In this document: in pieces, positions 9,991 to 21,379 of the stretch | Numbering within the stretch: position 1 is the first letter of the stretch | Layout: every line of letters starts with the position of its first letter | NCBI GenBank assembly: GCA_030789695.1 | Contig: CM061132.1 | Location: 158,950,817-159,014,816 of the forward strand | Source: Scilla litardierei | Taxonomy: Eukaryota; Streptophyta; Magnoliopsida; Asparagales; Asparagaceae | Length of the DNA stretch: 64,000 bases | Reading direction: 5' to 3' | Notes under the pieces: model-generated | Seen by the model: the letters and a program-made list of their open reading frames with translations, nothing else | The model's database searches: none | What the model was told of the DNA's origin: nothing | Made by a program: the position numbers and the translations under genes

Positions 9991-12900
9991 TGTAACGACC
10001 CACTCCCGGGGGCCCGTTACTTATTTGATATTTGCGCAGGTCCTGCAGGTTACCAGTGAAAACAAAATAGCCACGATGCAGAGATGTACCAAAATACTCA
10101 AATAGTGTCCAATTATTACATTCCGTACTGTACAAGATGTCCCAACAATATGAAAGAATGAAGTACACAACACTGAAAATAACTCTGTAAGCTGCAGTTG
10201 AACTTTTGGCGCTATTAGCTCAGGAGCATCTATCTTCATCTGTACGTCGTCTGCGGTGCCACGGAGATGGAGCCGTAGGTAAGTCACAACAATTCTAAAT
10301 ATAGAAAAGAAGCAGTGCACAAGTATGATAAAAGTAACTACGTACGAGCAGATCAGAGTGAAAAGTAAAGTACTGAGCAACAACTGTACATAACTGAAAA
10401 GTAAAGGCAAACTGAACTAAAAGGAGAGAACTACTGTACTATGATGGTGCGAGTGTAAAACAGGCTAAGTAACTGTAACATGCTACTGTTGTAGCTAAAA
10501 GTACAACAGGAAAAGAACTGGTGTAGTAAGTAACGTGCATGGATCGTGTAAAGTAAAGGTGACTGTGGTGCGTAAGGTAAAAGTGACTGTGCAATAGTAA
10601 CTACGCTACGTGACTCAAGTCGGAGAGTACAATATGTGACCATCAAGTTCATCTCTTGCCTGGGCGCGACCCAGACGAATGCCGAAAACACAGGCAGCAG
10701 GACATGTATTTTGCCAAAACCCAGGCAGCAGGACGGGATGCCGAAACACAGGCAGCAGGACGGGAAGATTGAACTCCAGTCACTCCCATACTCTCGCAAA
10801 CTATGAGTTACCCCAAAACCCCAGTGATGTGTCAAGTGTTCTATGTACATTTCCTTTTCATGATGTTCCACGAGATGTTCCACACGATATTCCACAAGAT
10901 ACAAGCTGTTCCACATGTTGCTAGTCAAACCAAGTCGACTGGTTGACTTTCTTATTGAAAACCAGAAAGCCAGACATTCTTTTCAAAGCAAGCTAGCCAA
11001 GCGAAGTGAGGATAAAGACAAGTCCAACATTTCGGGGTGTCTAGTATTGTTTCAAGATGTTATCAATTCCTTGTTCACGATGATAGTTAACCAGGACCAC
11101 TGGTTTAAAACCAGATAGTAGAGCAAAGTTGATGCTAAGAAATTTGAGGATAAATACAAGTCCAACAAACATGGAATACAAAATTGTTGGTTTAAAGGTG
11201 GTAGTTTCGTTAGCACACAATTTACCCAAGTTGATATTTGTGTTTAACAACCACCAAAGTTGAAAGTTGGCAAAGTAATCTGTAGTTGATTACTTCCCTA
11301 TTAGATTAGGTTTCTAGTTCGGTTCAAGTCAAGTAGCCGTTCGGAGGCTATAATGGTGTCCTAAGTTTACACGGGTACACTTATCTAATTTTCTAACATT
11401 AGAATTAATCGTAACTTACCAATTTCGGGATCGACGGAGCAAGCCGGAACTGGTTCTAAGACTTCCACGGAGGTTGGTGCACAAGAATTCGTACCTGCAA
11501 AACACAAGAACAATCGGTTACAGAACACCTATTTTCTACATATTTAACTTAACGTGTTTGATATTCTAATCGATTGAAACGTTGTCGGAAAACGTTATAA
11601 ATTTTTATATAGCCTAGATATGATGAAAATAATTTTTCTGCAAGAGAAAATATTTTTCAGATGCTTCTGTTAATTTTTATAATTTTTCAAAGCTCAAAAT
11701 CAATTAAAAATCTATTTTTCAATTACTAACGTATTTAATCAACAATTTATTCCAGATGCAATCTACATCGGAAAGTTGCAAATAAGCTGTCAAAATGGCC
11801 GTCTCGGATAGTACTTTAACATATATTTTTATCACTTAGTAGTGTACGTAAAAATATCAAGATACGGATTTTTAAAAGAAAGTAACGTATTTAAAATTTT
11901 AGGCTTAAAAATTAATTCTGGAAAACCTAAGCGTCGGATTGAGATGAAACTAGTGCCATTGGGTCCGAAATATCGTTTCTGATTTTCTGGGCCTAGTCTT
12001 ACATTTTTCCGGGTCTTATATCTCAAGTTATGGATTTATAACCCTTAAACTCTATTAATAATTAATTTAAAAATTGAAAATACGAACTTCCCCGTATTTA
12101 CGGTTGTGCCACTCGAGTATAAACTCACGCATTCACCGTTTCTTAGCTGTCGACAGAGCAACCGGAGGGGCGGGGGCCTTCGCGGCGGCGGCGACGAGTT
12201 CTCGGGGGCGGAGGGGGCTCTTTGCTCGTCGATGGCGGCATCGGAGGAGGTAGGCGGCGGTACGGGGCGGAGGAGCTACGGCATGGGTCGGAGCGGTGGA
12301 GCAGAGGCGTCGGAGAGCGGGTCGCCGTGGCTTCGGGGTGAGGGCATCGGGCGGAGCTCGAAAGGAGGTTGGGGGCAGTGGTCGATGCCCACGGCGGTCG
12401 GCGGCGTCAGTCGGGTGAGCAGGGGAGCTCGGGGTTGCAGCGGCCTCTGAGACTTGCACGACGACAGGGCTCCGGTGGGGTGGCTCCAGGCGGAGGCTTC
12501 GAGCGGTGGCTGAGCTCCGAGACGGGGTGGACTCAGGCGAGCGGGCAGCGGATGTGGTGGCAAGGCGAAGGGGCGCTGACGAGGGATGGCAGCGAGCTCG
12601 GGGGCTTCGGGGCGGAGTTGTGGATAGTCGGAGGCGGAGCAGGGTCTGTCGGGGCGGGGGAGATGGAGCGACGACGGCGACGTGAGCAGCAGCAGCAGCT
12701 GCTGCCTCCGACGAGAGGAAGTCGGAGCGGAGCTTCGTGCTCGGAGATCGTCGGCGGCTTCTTCGAGCTGTCGGAGAGCGGAGCGGTGGCGGGGCAGCGC
12801 TACAAAGCTCAGGTCGGAGCTCCGGAAACGAGGAGGATCGAGCGAGGGCGTACGTGGGTGGCTCTCCGGCGGCCTCGGGGAATGGGGAGAGAAACGAGGG

Positions 12901-13741
12901 AGAGAGGGAACGAGAGATAGAGAATGAGAGAGGGAGAAATCGACACTGAGAGGGGTTATCGGGTATCGGACGCGGGGGTTTTGTGTGATCGAGAGAGAGA
13001 ACTGGGTGTGGGGTTAATTTATAGGTTAAATAATATTAGTTGTTATTAATATTTAGTCAACGGTTTTAATGGCATTAGGTAGATAATAGGTGTTAGTAGT
13101 TGGTTAGTATTGACTAACCATAGAATTATATTCGGTATGAAACACATGGGCTCCTAATTGGCTTAGTTAAAATAATTAGGGTTAAGTAAAAACGTTAAAA
13201 CGTAGATAATGTCAAAAATACAAAATTACGATTTTGCCCCTACCAGTAAACGTGTCCGAAAAATTACAAAAACATACCCACGGGTTTGTTTCGTCACGTG
13301 GATCGCGAATACGAGGTCCGTTTCAGGATTTGAGCTACGGAAATACTAGTTTTAGGCCAAAATGTTTAGGAAGCGGGTTTGCGGGTTCTCTATCGATTTG
13401 ACTTCAGAAAATTACGAAGTTAATGTGGGAAGCCCTAAATGATCATAGGAGGCTACTGTAGAAGTTTGAAATCGATTTGAAGGCGTTTGTATAGAAAATA
13501 AATTCGTCGAATCAAAACGGTAATTTTGGAAGATGAATTTTAACAGAAATGTTTTGGTCATTTGAGGAAATCTGAAATTGCTGAAATACTTTATAATAAG
13601 TCTAGTGTTTCAAAATATTTTTATAAGAATTTTTGAAATCCGTTTAAAACTCCTGATCAACCATTACAAAAATGTCTCTTTTAAAATGAAATTACTTTAA
13701 TTATTTGATTTAAATGTTTACGAAAAATACAGGTCGTTACA
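9991..13741 (-). repeat. Element A LTR (3' in element orientation), 3751 bp
   Basis: An uninterrupted LTR copy. In element orientation it runs from TGTAACGACCTG at 13741 to GGTCGTTACA at 9991. A TATA-like CCTATAAATT (minus, about 13020-13030) is followed by a GC-rich leader (about 12130-12960). Next come a probable intron (about 12136-11495), a 75-nt exon-like piece, and a region of short tandem repeats. These include AAACACAGGCAGCAGGAC, three times at about 10684-10764, and TGTTCCAC-type motifs at 10863-10920. Confidence 0.88.
11420..11494 (-). other. Conserved exon-like segment in LTR A (75 nt)
   Basis: On the minus strand this piece is preceded by a pyrimidine-rich TTCTTGTGTTTTGCAG and followed by GTAAGT. 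The same boundaries occur in element B (17429-17491, 63 nt) and in the third LTR (37374-37442, 69 nt). All three lengths are multiples of three, and one frame gives related peptides with S-A-P/S and (D/E)P motifs. This suggests a spliced, possibly translated exon inside the LTR. No transcript evidence is available. Confidence 0.5.
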
Positions 13742-13760
13742 TTCTACCCTCCTTAAAATA
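13742..13760 (-). other. Element A polypurine tract
   Basis: On the minus strand TTTTAAGGAGGGTAGAA directly precedes the TGTAACGACC start of the LTR. The identical arrangement is found in element B at 19463-19481, which fixes the orientation of both. Confidence 0.85.
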
Positions 13761-14208
13761 ATTCCGTCCTCGGAATTTTAAAAAAAATCTTTTGAAAATA
13801 ATTGATGTAATGAAGAAGCTCAAACAAATAAATGATAGAAGAGATTTGTAATATAGCAAATTAGGTTGTAAATAACATGAAATATAATGCGATATCACAA
13901 CATCAAGAAAACAAGAGATGTTATATATGAATACATACTATTGACATCACCATAGCTTCCGTAACTATTCCTAAGACTGGTATCCTCACAATAGTTACTC
14001 TGACGTCTCAGGTAGCCTAAAATTAACATGAGATAATAACATCACATGAAAATGAGGGCTATTATGATGACAACATCTGTTCGAACTTGGAACCTGAGGT
14101 GATAAGCCAGTAGCAAGCTATAAAACGGAAGATCATAAAGTTTATTCGTGCTACTGGTAACCAACTTGGTCTAGCCACAGATGTCGTTCATAAAATAGCA
14201 TGTATCGA
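13761..14208. other. Element A internal region, no frame
   Basis: Untranslated region between the hydrophobic ORF and the polypurine tract. Part of it (for example around 14080-14100, GTTCGAACTTGGAACCTGAG) matches element B near 19780-19800, so it is shared family sequence. Confidence 0.6.
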
Positions 14209-14772
14209 CTAATCCACCAACAACATCAATTTCCATAAGGCCCAACCACATGCTAACGTCCAAATCACCGCCCAAAGGTAAGTACAAGGCCAACACTCTA
14301 AGTCAGTACTTACTGCTAGCATTCCTTCCGTCAATCTCCATACTATCCCACAATAAGGCAAGATCCAAGCTCTCATCCAGAGCCAAGCACAAGGCCTACA
14401 TCCAACTTCAACACCCAAGGCCAATATCATGCCAGTAAGCATCGCCATCACTCCTTCCGTAGACCAATACTTGACATTCACAACACCCAACATTAACCAA
14501 CAAATGAACAACCAAAAACACGCTTTCCCGCACACCACAAGGAGTAGATGCAAGAGGAAGCCTAAACAGGAGCTCAACCTGGGCGAGACCCAGGGCAGAG
14601 AACTCAAGAGAAGTCCAAGGATCACGGTTTCCCAAGATCTCAGCCAAGCGGCGGTAGCGAGGGTGGCGACGAGGGTTGTCGCCAAGGCCAAAAATCCCAA
14701 AACAGAACGTCGAAGGGCCATTGGTGGTTGCGGGTCCTCGGTGATGAGAGCTGCGGCTGGTTGACGATCCAT
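14209..14772 (-). CDS. Multi-pass hydrophobic protein of element A
   Basis: A 187-residue frame, starting at the ATG at 14772, encodes a protein beginning MDRQPAAAL with several strongly hydrophobic stretches (at least four to six potential membrane segments). It is rich in Trp, Cys and Leu. The open frame extends upstream to 15141, but that part is Pro/Ser/Phe-rich and lacks a matching start in element B. I chose the internal ATG because the homologous ORF of B starts with the same residues. The two proteins align along their length at roughly 40 percent identity by eye, with shared blocks such as LALGVE, YC.I.WRL and the C-terminal IW.LAC.W. It lies in sense orientation, upstream of the polypurine tract, where an extra ORF or env-like gene sits in other retroelements. 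I do not recognise the family. Translation is unproven. Confidence 0.5.
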   Translation of the reverse strand: MDRQPAAALITEDPQPPMALRRSVLGFLALATTLVATLATAAWLRSWETVILGLLLSSLPWVSPRLSSCLGFLLHLLLVVCGKACFWLFICWLMLGVVNVKYWSTEGVMAMLTGMILALGVEVGCRPCAWLWMRAWILPYCGIVWRLTEGMLAVSTDLECWPCTYLWAVIWTLACGWALWKLMLLVD

Positions 14773-15109
14773 GGCAGGGACTTCCGATGGAGTGGAGCAG
14801 AAGCTGGCGGGGCTTCGGGTGAGATGGCGAGCTCGCTTGGGGAAGAGGCCGGGAGGAGGAGGGGCGATGTCTGAGCGAAAAGGGAACCACGGGGTGGCTT
14901 GGGAAGGAAGGAGAAGAGGGGTTAAAAAGAGAAGGGGGTGCCGAAAGTCGTCGGTGTTAGGCGGGAACGGGGATCGAGGTGGGGAAGCGGACAAGGGAAA
15001 TAAATAGGGGGCGCCGAAAGTCATGGGTAGATAATGTAGGGTAGGCGGAAACGGGGCTCGAGGCAAGGATGAGGACAAGGCAATAATGAGGGGAGGTGGT
15101 AGGCGGGAA

Positions 15110-15872
15110 GGAATTCCAACACATGGAAAAATCGGGTACAAGATGGGAGCAGGGTTAGAAAAGAAATACGAGTTTCAAAAACATAACAGCCTATACGTGC
15201 ACGCTACGTTTGGCTCGTCTCAAAATCTCCAGCATCATCCTCGAATACTTCTGAACGTCCTTCGATCTGCTTCAGTTGAGGAATCCGAACTTCTGATGAT
15301 CGAAAACTCGAATGCTACCCTCCTTAAAATAAACAAGCAAACTAGAAAGATTCTAAGAAGGTGAAAGTTCATCAAGCTTAAAGGAAGGTTGAAAGTGAAT
15401 AAGATCGATGACGTCACATAATCATGATTCACGTCCTTGCGGTCCAGCGGACACGGCCAGGGAAGTGACTAAGCCAGGATCACTTATGCCCAGTCTAGCT
15501 AGGTTGATCCAACAGACTTTAGCCAAGCACATTGACCAGTATCATGGTCCATTGAAGGAAGATTATCATTTATATGCGTGCCATCATCAACTGAAGGAAA
15601 GGTGATGAAGTGGGTAGATAGTTCAACCAATAACTATAACGGTTAGCAAAAGTGGTTACTAAGGAGGGTATAATCAAGAATAGAACGCGAGTGGTTAAGA
15701 GTTCAAAGGAAGTGATGTGGATCAAGGAGGACCTAGTGAAGATGGTATTAAGGACACTTCACCCGTATATCCAATACCGGTGAATACTCGAGACATCCCG
15801 TACTCGAGAGTTCTACTTGAGTAGTTTATAATGTACACCCTGATCTTGCTATATTGTTCACGAGGTAGTTAG
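15110..15872 (-). pseudogene. Degraded gag-like remnants of element A
   Basis: This stretch is partly collinear with the gag/protease remnant of element B. The 15400-15600 part matches B near 21650-21830 (CATCCTTGCGGTCCAGCGGACACG and neighbours, quoted in part below 20 bases each: CCTTGCGGTCCAGCGGACAC). The 15290-15360 part matches B near 21535-21600. No long frame remains on the minus strand, and the protease motif seen in B is missing here. It is best read as non-coding remains of the 5' internal region. Confidence 0.5.
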
Positions 15873-15876
15873 CACG

Positions 15877-15894
15877 GACCTGCGTGGGCCACCA
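15877..15894 (-). other. Element A primer binding site
   Basis: On the minus strand TGGTGGCCCACGCAGGTC begins five bases after the LTR end. Element B has TGGCGGCCCACGCAGGTC in the same place (22056-22073). The TGG start fits a tRNA 3' end, but I cannot name the tRNA. Confidence 0.6.
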
Positions 15895-15898
15895 AACT

Positions 15899-16402
15899 TG
15901 TAATGACCCACTCCCGGGGGCCCGTTACTTATTTGATATTTGTGCAGGTCCTGCAGGTTACCAGTGAAAACAAAATAGCCACGATACAGAGATGTACAAA
16001 AATACTCAAATAGTGTCCAATTATTACATTCCGTACTGTACAAGATGTCCCAACAATATGAAAGAATGAAGTACACAACACTGAAAATAACTCTGTAAGC
16101 TGCAGTTAAACTTTTGGCGCTATTAGCTCAGGAGCATCTATCTTCATCTGTACGTCGTCTGCGGTGCCACGGAGATGGAACCGTAGGTAAGTCACAACAA
16201 TTCTAAATATAGAAAAGAAGCAGTGCACAAGTATGATAAAAGTAACTACGTACGAGCAGATCAGAGTGAAAAGTAAAGTACTGAGCAACAACTGTACATA
16301 ACTGAAAAGTAAAGGCAAACTGAACTGAAAGGAGAGAACTACTGTACTATGATGGTGCGAGTGTAAAGCAGGCTAAGTAACTGTAACATGCTACTGTTGT
16401 AG
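15899..16402 (-). repeat. Element A second LTR, part 1
   Basis: The first 504 bases (plus-strand order) match 9991-10494 closely, ending CTACTGTTGTAG. There the sequence is interrupted by element B, and it resumes at 25137. The TGTAG at 16398-16402 is the left copy of B's target duplication. Confidence 0.9.
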
Positions 16403-17428
16403 TGTAACGACCCGCTCTCGGGGGCCCGTTACTTATTTGGTTTATTCGCAGGTTCCGCAGTTTACCAGTGAAATCAGCATAGCCACAACTCAGAGATGTA
16501 TCACAATACTCAAACCAGCGTATAGACATTATTACAGTCCAAATTAAAGTACAACAACCAACACTCTCTCTCACAAATACTTAAAGGAAGTACTGAAAGG
16601 AAATGCGGAAAAGGAAATACACAGTACAACACACACACCAACAGAAAAGTAACTAAAACTCTGCAGCCTCTGGGTCAATGTAGGCTCCTCGATCTCTGGG
16701 ACAATCTTCTCGATCAGGTCTTCGTCTGCCGGTGCCATAAATGGAACCGAAGGTAAGTCACAACAATTCTAGCGATAGAAAAAGAGGAGTGCACAAATAT
16801 GGAGCAGTCTATAGTAAACAAGTGCGGAAAGTAAAGCAGGGACAGACAAGCATACAAGTGCGATAAGTAAAGTACATCTGTCAAGCATGCAAGGGTGTCA
16901 CGTAAAGTAAAGGTGACCGAGCGAGTACGACTAGTGACGTACAAGAATAACTAAGACGATAGCAATGACTATAGAAATAATGAGTGTACTTGTGCATATT
17001 CTAATTCGTGACTTATAACGGGAAGTACAGTGAGCAACCAAGAGGCCAACTCTTGCCGCGGGTGCTACCCGGGCGAACCAATCTCTGAGAACTATGCAAT
17101 AATCTGTGAACTGTGAACTGTGATCTGTGATGGTTGTCACCGGCACTGTTATGGGTTGCTAGAACCCGCACGGTGACAACAAAGTCTGGACTAGTCGCTC
17201 CCGCACTTCCGCAATTATAAGTTACCCCAAAACCCAGTGTCTATGCAGGTTACCGTACTTGCAATTTTACCAGTCAATTACCATTCTCATATTTCCAATT
17301 ACAATCTTTCTATCAAGCATGTCAATAATCTGTTCAGGTCAATAACCGTTCCGAGACTAAGTGTCAAGTCCTATGTTCATACGAGTACACTATCTATATT
17401 TCTAAGGGTAGAATTTACTGTGACTTAC

Positions 17429-17491
17429 TATCTTCGAGGTGGTGGTAGTGATCCAGGACTGGATCTAGTGTCGATGCACGAGATTTGCTAC
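17429..17491 (-). other. Conserved exon-like segment in LTR B (63 nt)
   Basis: On the minus strand it is preceded by CTCTTGTGTTTACAG and followed by GTAAGTCACAG. It is the counterpart of 11420-11494 and 37374-37442, with the same splice-like edges and a length divisible by three. Confidence 0.5.
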
Positions 17492-18118
17492 CTGTAAACA
17501 CAAGAGATAACTAGTTAGAGAATACCCTATTTTCTTATTTATTTAAGTTGAGTGTCTGATTTTAAAACTGGTTAAAACGGCGATGAAAAGGGTCCTAAAT
17601 TTTTATATAGACTATATATATTAAAAATAGTTTTACTGTAAGAGGGAATATTTTTCTGAAGTCTATAGTAATTTTTATAATTTTTAGAAACTCAAAACTA
17701 GCTTAAAACCCCAATTTATTTAAGTGGCACGTATCTTCCGTAAATTGTTCCGGGAGCAATCCTAGTCGGAATTACTCGAATGAACAGTCAAAATGACCGT
17801 CTCGAAGTTTACTTTCACATATAATTTTCTCACGTATTACTGTGAGTGAAAACAGCTAGTTACGATTTTTAGAAAGATTTATACGTATTTAAATTTTAGG
17901 TTCAAAAAACGATTCTGGGAAAAGTAGGCGTCTGCTCGCAGTGAGACTAGCGCCATTGGGTCCGGAATATCATTTTTGATTTTCTGGAGTTATCCCCACA
18001 TTTTTCTGGCCCATGTATAGTTAGTTATGTATTTTAAACCATTAAACCCTATTAATAATTATTTAAAAATACGAAAATACGAAATATTTTCGTATTCACG
18101 TTTTTGCCATCGGGGGAA

Positions 18119-18577
18119 TTACCCGCTGCCTGTCGCTCGATAATCGACGGAGGAGGGGGTTCTCGCGGCGCTCGGCGGCGGCTGAGGAGGTCGTCGGGTG
18201 GCGGGGCGACGTGGAGCGGCGGCGGGAGCTCGGTGGCGGGCGGTGACGTGGGAGGTGGCGGCGACGGAGTTCGACGGCGAAGGCGGCGGGGCGGGCTCGG
18301 AGTCAGAGGCGGAAGCGGGGGCGGGGGCGCCGGCGACGAGGCGGCGGCGGGCGGAGCGGCAGCGGGCTAGGGCGGTGCAGGCGGCTCCCGAGATGCGGCG
18401 GCGGGCGCTGGGGGGTCCTGTCGGAGAGGGAACTGCGGAGGCGGGGCCGTGGGGTGGAGCAGCGGCGGAGGGGGGGCTTTGTCGGCGGAAGGCGGGGCTG
18501 TGGCGTGCTCGGTTCCGCGAGGCGAAGGCGGAGGCCGTCGGAGGGCGGCAGTCGAGGCCGGCGGATGGCCGGAGCAA
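18119..18577 (-). CDS. GC-rich leader frame in LTR B (doubtful)
   Basis: A 152-residue minus-strand frame just downstream of the LTR TATA box, composed mainly of Ala, Pro, Arg and Ser without recognisable domains. Frames are open on the plus strand too, as expected for such GC-rich DNA. It could be the translated first exon of the spliced LTR transcript, but composition alone explains the openness. The copy at 23793-24251 is identical. Confidence 0.15.
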   Translation of the reverse strand: MLRPSAGLDCRPPTASAFASRNRARHSPAFRRQSPPSAAAPPHGPASAVPSPTGPPSARRRISGAACTALARCRSARRRLVAGAPAPASASDSEPAPPPSPSNSVAATSHVTARHRAPAAAPRRPATRRPPQPPPSAARTPSSVDYRATGSG

Positions 18578-19462
18578 GGGGGAGAGAGGAGAGAGCGAGA
18601 GACGTAGAGAGAGGGGGCGAAGAGAGGGGGCGGGCTTAGCTGGGTTTAAAAAAGAACAAAGCGGAGAGTTAGAGAGAGAGAGGATGGGGGAATGCTGTGT
18701 GATTGGTTGAAGAAAGCCTGTGGGCTTTTTATAGGGTTTAGTTATAAGAGGAAGATGATTATAATAATATTATTATTATTAGTATTAAAAGGCCACCACC
18801 CCCCTTTGTCAGATCTGAGCTACCAAAGGGGGTGGGTAGGTTAGGGAATTATTAGGGGTAGATCTAGATTTAAGAGGGGTAAAGTAACTTAGTAAAAGTA
18901 ATTAGTAATGTAAAAAGGTCATTAGTGAATGTAATTTGCAAGGCGGAGGAATACAGACACGTTTTCATAAACGACTCCGAAAAATTACGAAAACATACCC
19001 ACGGGATCGTATCGACGCGAGGATCGCGAATACAAGATCCGTTCTGGGATTTGAGCTACGGAAATACTAGTTTTAGGCCAAAACGTTTTGAGAGCGGGTC
19101 TGCGGGTTCTAGGCTGAAACGATATCCGAAAATTACGAGATTAATGTGGGAAGCCCTAAATTATAATAGGATGTTACTGAAGAAGTTTGAAAAAGTTTTG
19201 AATACGTTTGAATAGAAAATAAATTCGTCGAATCAAAACGGTAATTTTGGAAGATGAATTTTAACAGGAATGTTTTGGGCATTTGCGGAAATCTGAAATT
19301 ACTGAAACACAATATGATAAGTCTAGTGCTCTAAAATATTTTTAAAAGAATTTTTGAAATCAGTTTTGATATACAACTCCTAACCAACCATTATAAAGAA
19401 GATTTAGAATAAAAATACGCTAATTACGTATTTGAAGTGTTTCAAAAATACAGGCCGTTACA

Positions 19463-19481
19463 TTCTACCCTCCTTAAAATA
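19463..19481 (-). other. Element B polypurine tract
   Basis: On the minus strand the tract TTTTAAGGAGGGTAGAA abuts the LTR start at 19462, as in element A. Confidence 0.85.
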
Positions 19482-19844
19482 ATTCCGTCCTCGGAATTCA
19501 GAAGATCGGTAATCGCCTAAGAAATTCAAACGATCGACCGGAAGGTTTGACGAACGACCACGACATAGGAAAATAAGTTGTTAATAGCATGGAATAAAAC
19601 GTGATATCACATCATTAAGAAAAAAAAACGAATACATGAATACATACTATTACCATAGTTTCCGTAACTAGTTTCGAAACCCGGTACCATCACCATAGTC
19701 ACTTCAGATTCATCAAGTAGCCAAAACATGATATAATGGCATTACACGAAAATGATAGTTATAATGATGAGGACATCTGTTCGAACTTGGAACCTGAGGT
19801 GACAAGCAAGCTTTATTTAACAACATAAAGTTTAAAACTACAAC

Positions 19845-20516
19845 TCATGCCATTAATGCATACTGGGTCCTAACCAAGTAAATCATCACCATAGCATACA
19901 AAAACGTGATGACTAATCCAAATGCATGCAAGCGGTCACAACTTAACCAGCAGAACACCAAAGACTTCATCTGCCACGCCAACCAGTTACAAGCCAATAT
20001 CCAAATCGACACAAGAAGGCAGACATAAGGCCAACTCTCAAGGATCACGATCATTGCTACCACTACTTCCAGCAATCTCCACAATATCCAACAGTAAGCC
20101 AGCATCAAAGCTGTCCTCCAAATCAGGGCACAAGACTGGCATCTCATCTCAACACCTAAGGCCAATAGCAAGCCGATACTCATCCCAAGTGATACTGCTC
20201 CCCAATGCCATTGGTCGACATCTACGGCTAACACCATCAGCCCTAAGCAATTTAATGACCAAAAACTTATGAACCCAAAAACACTAAGGAGCGGCCCTAA
20301 GAAGGAATCGAAGCGGGGCAGCTCAAGGGGGAAGAACCAAAAAAAGGAGCTCCCAAGAATACCAATAGCGGCGGGTTCCCAATATCCCGACCACACGGCA
20401 ATAGCGAGGGTGGCGGTGAGGGCTGTCACTAAGCCCAACAATCCCCAAGGTCGTCGTCGGGCTATCGGAGGCTGGCGATCCACGACGGCGAGAGCTGCGA
20501 CTGGCTGTCGATCCAT
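19845..20516 (-). CDS. Multi-pass hydrophobic protein of element B
   Basis: A 223-residue frame on the minus strand begins MDRQPVAALAVVDRQPP, which is followed by a short basic segment (ARRR). About six hydrophobic segments follow (roughly residues 25-43, 48-66, 70-97, 100-123, 130-150 and 158-182) and then a tail with a last hydrophobic stretch. It is homologous to the ORF of element A (14209-14772), with shared Trp, Cys and acidic positions between and within the membrane segments. It ends 382 bases before the LTR and follows the protease remnant in sense orientation. The intact frame in a young element, and its retention in two diverged elements that have both lost pol, suggest it was maintained or acquired before they split. 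I do not recognise the family. An env-like role or a captured host membrane gene are both possible. Confidence 0.55.
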   Translation of the reverse strand: MDRQPVAALAVVDRQPPIARRRPWGLLGLVTALTATLAIAVWSGYWEPAAIGILGSSFFWFFPLELPRFDSFLGPLLSVFGFISFWSLNCLGLMVLAVDVDQWHWGAVSLGMSIGLLLALGVEMRCQSCALIWRTALMLAYCWILWRLLEVVVAMIVILESWPYVCLLVSIWILACNWLAWQMKSLVFCWLSCDRLHAFGLVITFLYAMVMIYLVRTQYALMA

Positions 20517-21036
20517 GGCGGGGACTTCGGGATGGAGCGGAGCTAGCGGAGTGAGGCCGGAGGAGCTCGGGCGAGAGGGGAGAGGTGGAGGTGACGTTGG
20601 GGCGAAGGAGGGAGCCAGGGGATGGCTTAGGGAGGAAGGAGAGGGGGTTTAAAAAGAGGGGAAAAAGGGGTGAGGGTTTGAAAAGGCACGCCGAAAGTAG
20701 GCAATAGGGTAGGGTAGGGTAGGGTTAGGCGGGAACGGAGCTCGAGGCGAGGAAGAGGACAAAGGCAATAAAGAGGGGGCCGAAAGTAGGCAGTAGGGTA
20801 GGTGGTAGGCGGGAAAGAATTCCATCACGTGGAAAAATCAGGTACAAGATGAAAGCGGGGTATAAGATGAAAGCAGGGTCTAGAAGAGAAACACGAACTC
20901 AAGAAGGATGCAATAATGCAACAGCCTACACGTCGGGTCTGGCTCGATACTCCACTGGTCCTTCTGTTCGGCTTTTGCTGAGGAACACGAACTTTGGATG
21001 ATTGGGTATATCGATTTCTACCCTCCTTTGACGACA

Positions 21037-21310
21037 GTCAATGGTGGCATGAAATGATCTCAACCAGTCCATCCCAAGAAGTCGGCAAAGAGATCTCGTC
21101 TACAAATCACAACAGATCATTGGAGGCATCCGCTAGCTACCGGTAGTGAACCGCCAGCGGTTTCGACCTTCCAACGGGAGTCAGAGGTTCAACAGTGATA
21201 GCATGTGTTTGAACGAAACGACTGGCCAAGAAGCAATGTGTAGCTCCTGAGTCGAACAGTGTGAGGGCAGGTTTATCGGCTACTAAGACGGTACCTACCG
21301 TGATGAGAAT
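21037..21310 (-). pseudogene. Retroviral-type aspartic protease remnant of element B
   Basis: On the minus strand, between about 21300 and 21037, one frame reads through an aspartic protease active site with flanks typical of Ty3/gypsy gag-pro (PALTLFDSGATHCFLASRFV at its centre). Three in-frame stops follow (after VHYR, NDLL and SCHH). The catalytic D-S-G triplet is intact, but the frame is broken and no reverse transcriptase follows. Instead the sequence runs to another GGAGGGTAGAA motif (about 21016-21025) and then into the region upstream of the hydrophobic ORF. This confirms that B derives from a gypsy element and reads on the minus strand. Confidence 0.7.
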
Positions 21311-21379
21311 CAAGTCTAAGCTTACGATTTCTAAATATTAGAGTATGTAGCTTAGTGAAAAATCTCATACCTGTGATTA

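Larger units (their letters stand above)
16403..19462 (-). repeat. Element B LTR (3' in element orientation), 3060 bp
   Basis: It runs in element orientation from TGTAACGGCCTG (19462) to GGTCGTTACA (16403). On the minus strand a TATA box (CCTATAAAAAGCC, near 18725-18737) precedes a very GC-rich leader (about 18110-18700). A probable intron follows, then the exon-like piece at 17429-17491 and a small acidic ORF starting at 16738. Confidence 0.92.

Noticed and set aside
10021..10928. Hydrophobic minus-strand frames of 129 and 165 residues in LTR A
   Set aside because: They fall in the transcribed, pyrimidine-rich 3' part of the LTR, are broken in the other LTR copies and have no shared start. 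Unlike the MDRQP frames they are not preserved between A and B.
12106..12949. Long plus-strand frames rich in Gly, Arg and Ala in the LTR leader
   Set aside because: They lie antisense to the element, overlap frames open on the other strand, and reflect GC-rich composition. They change between the two LTR copies of element A.
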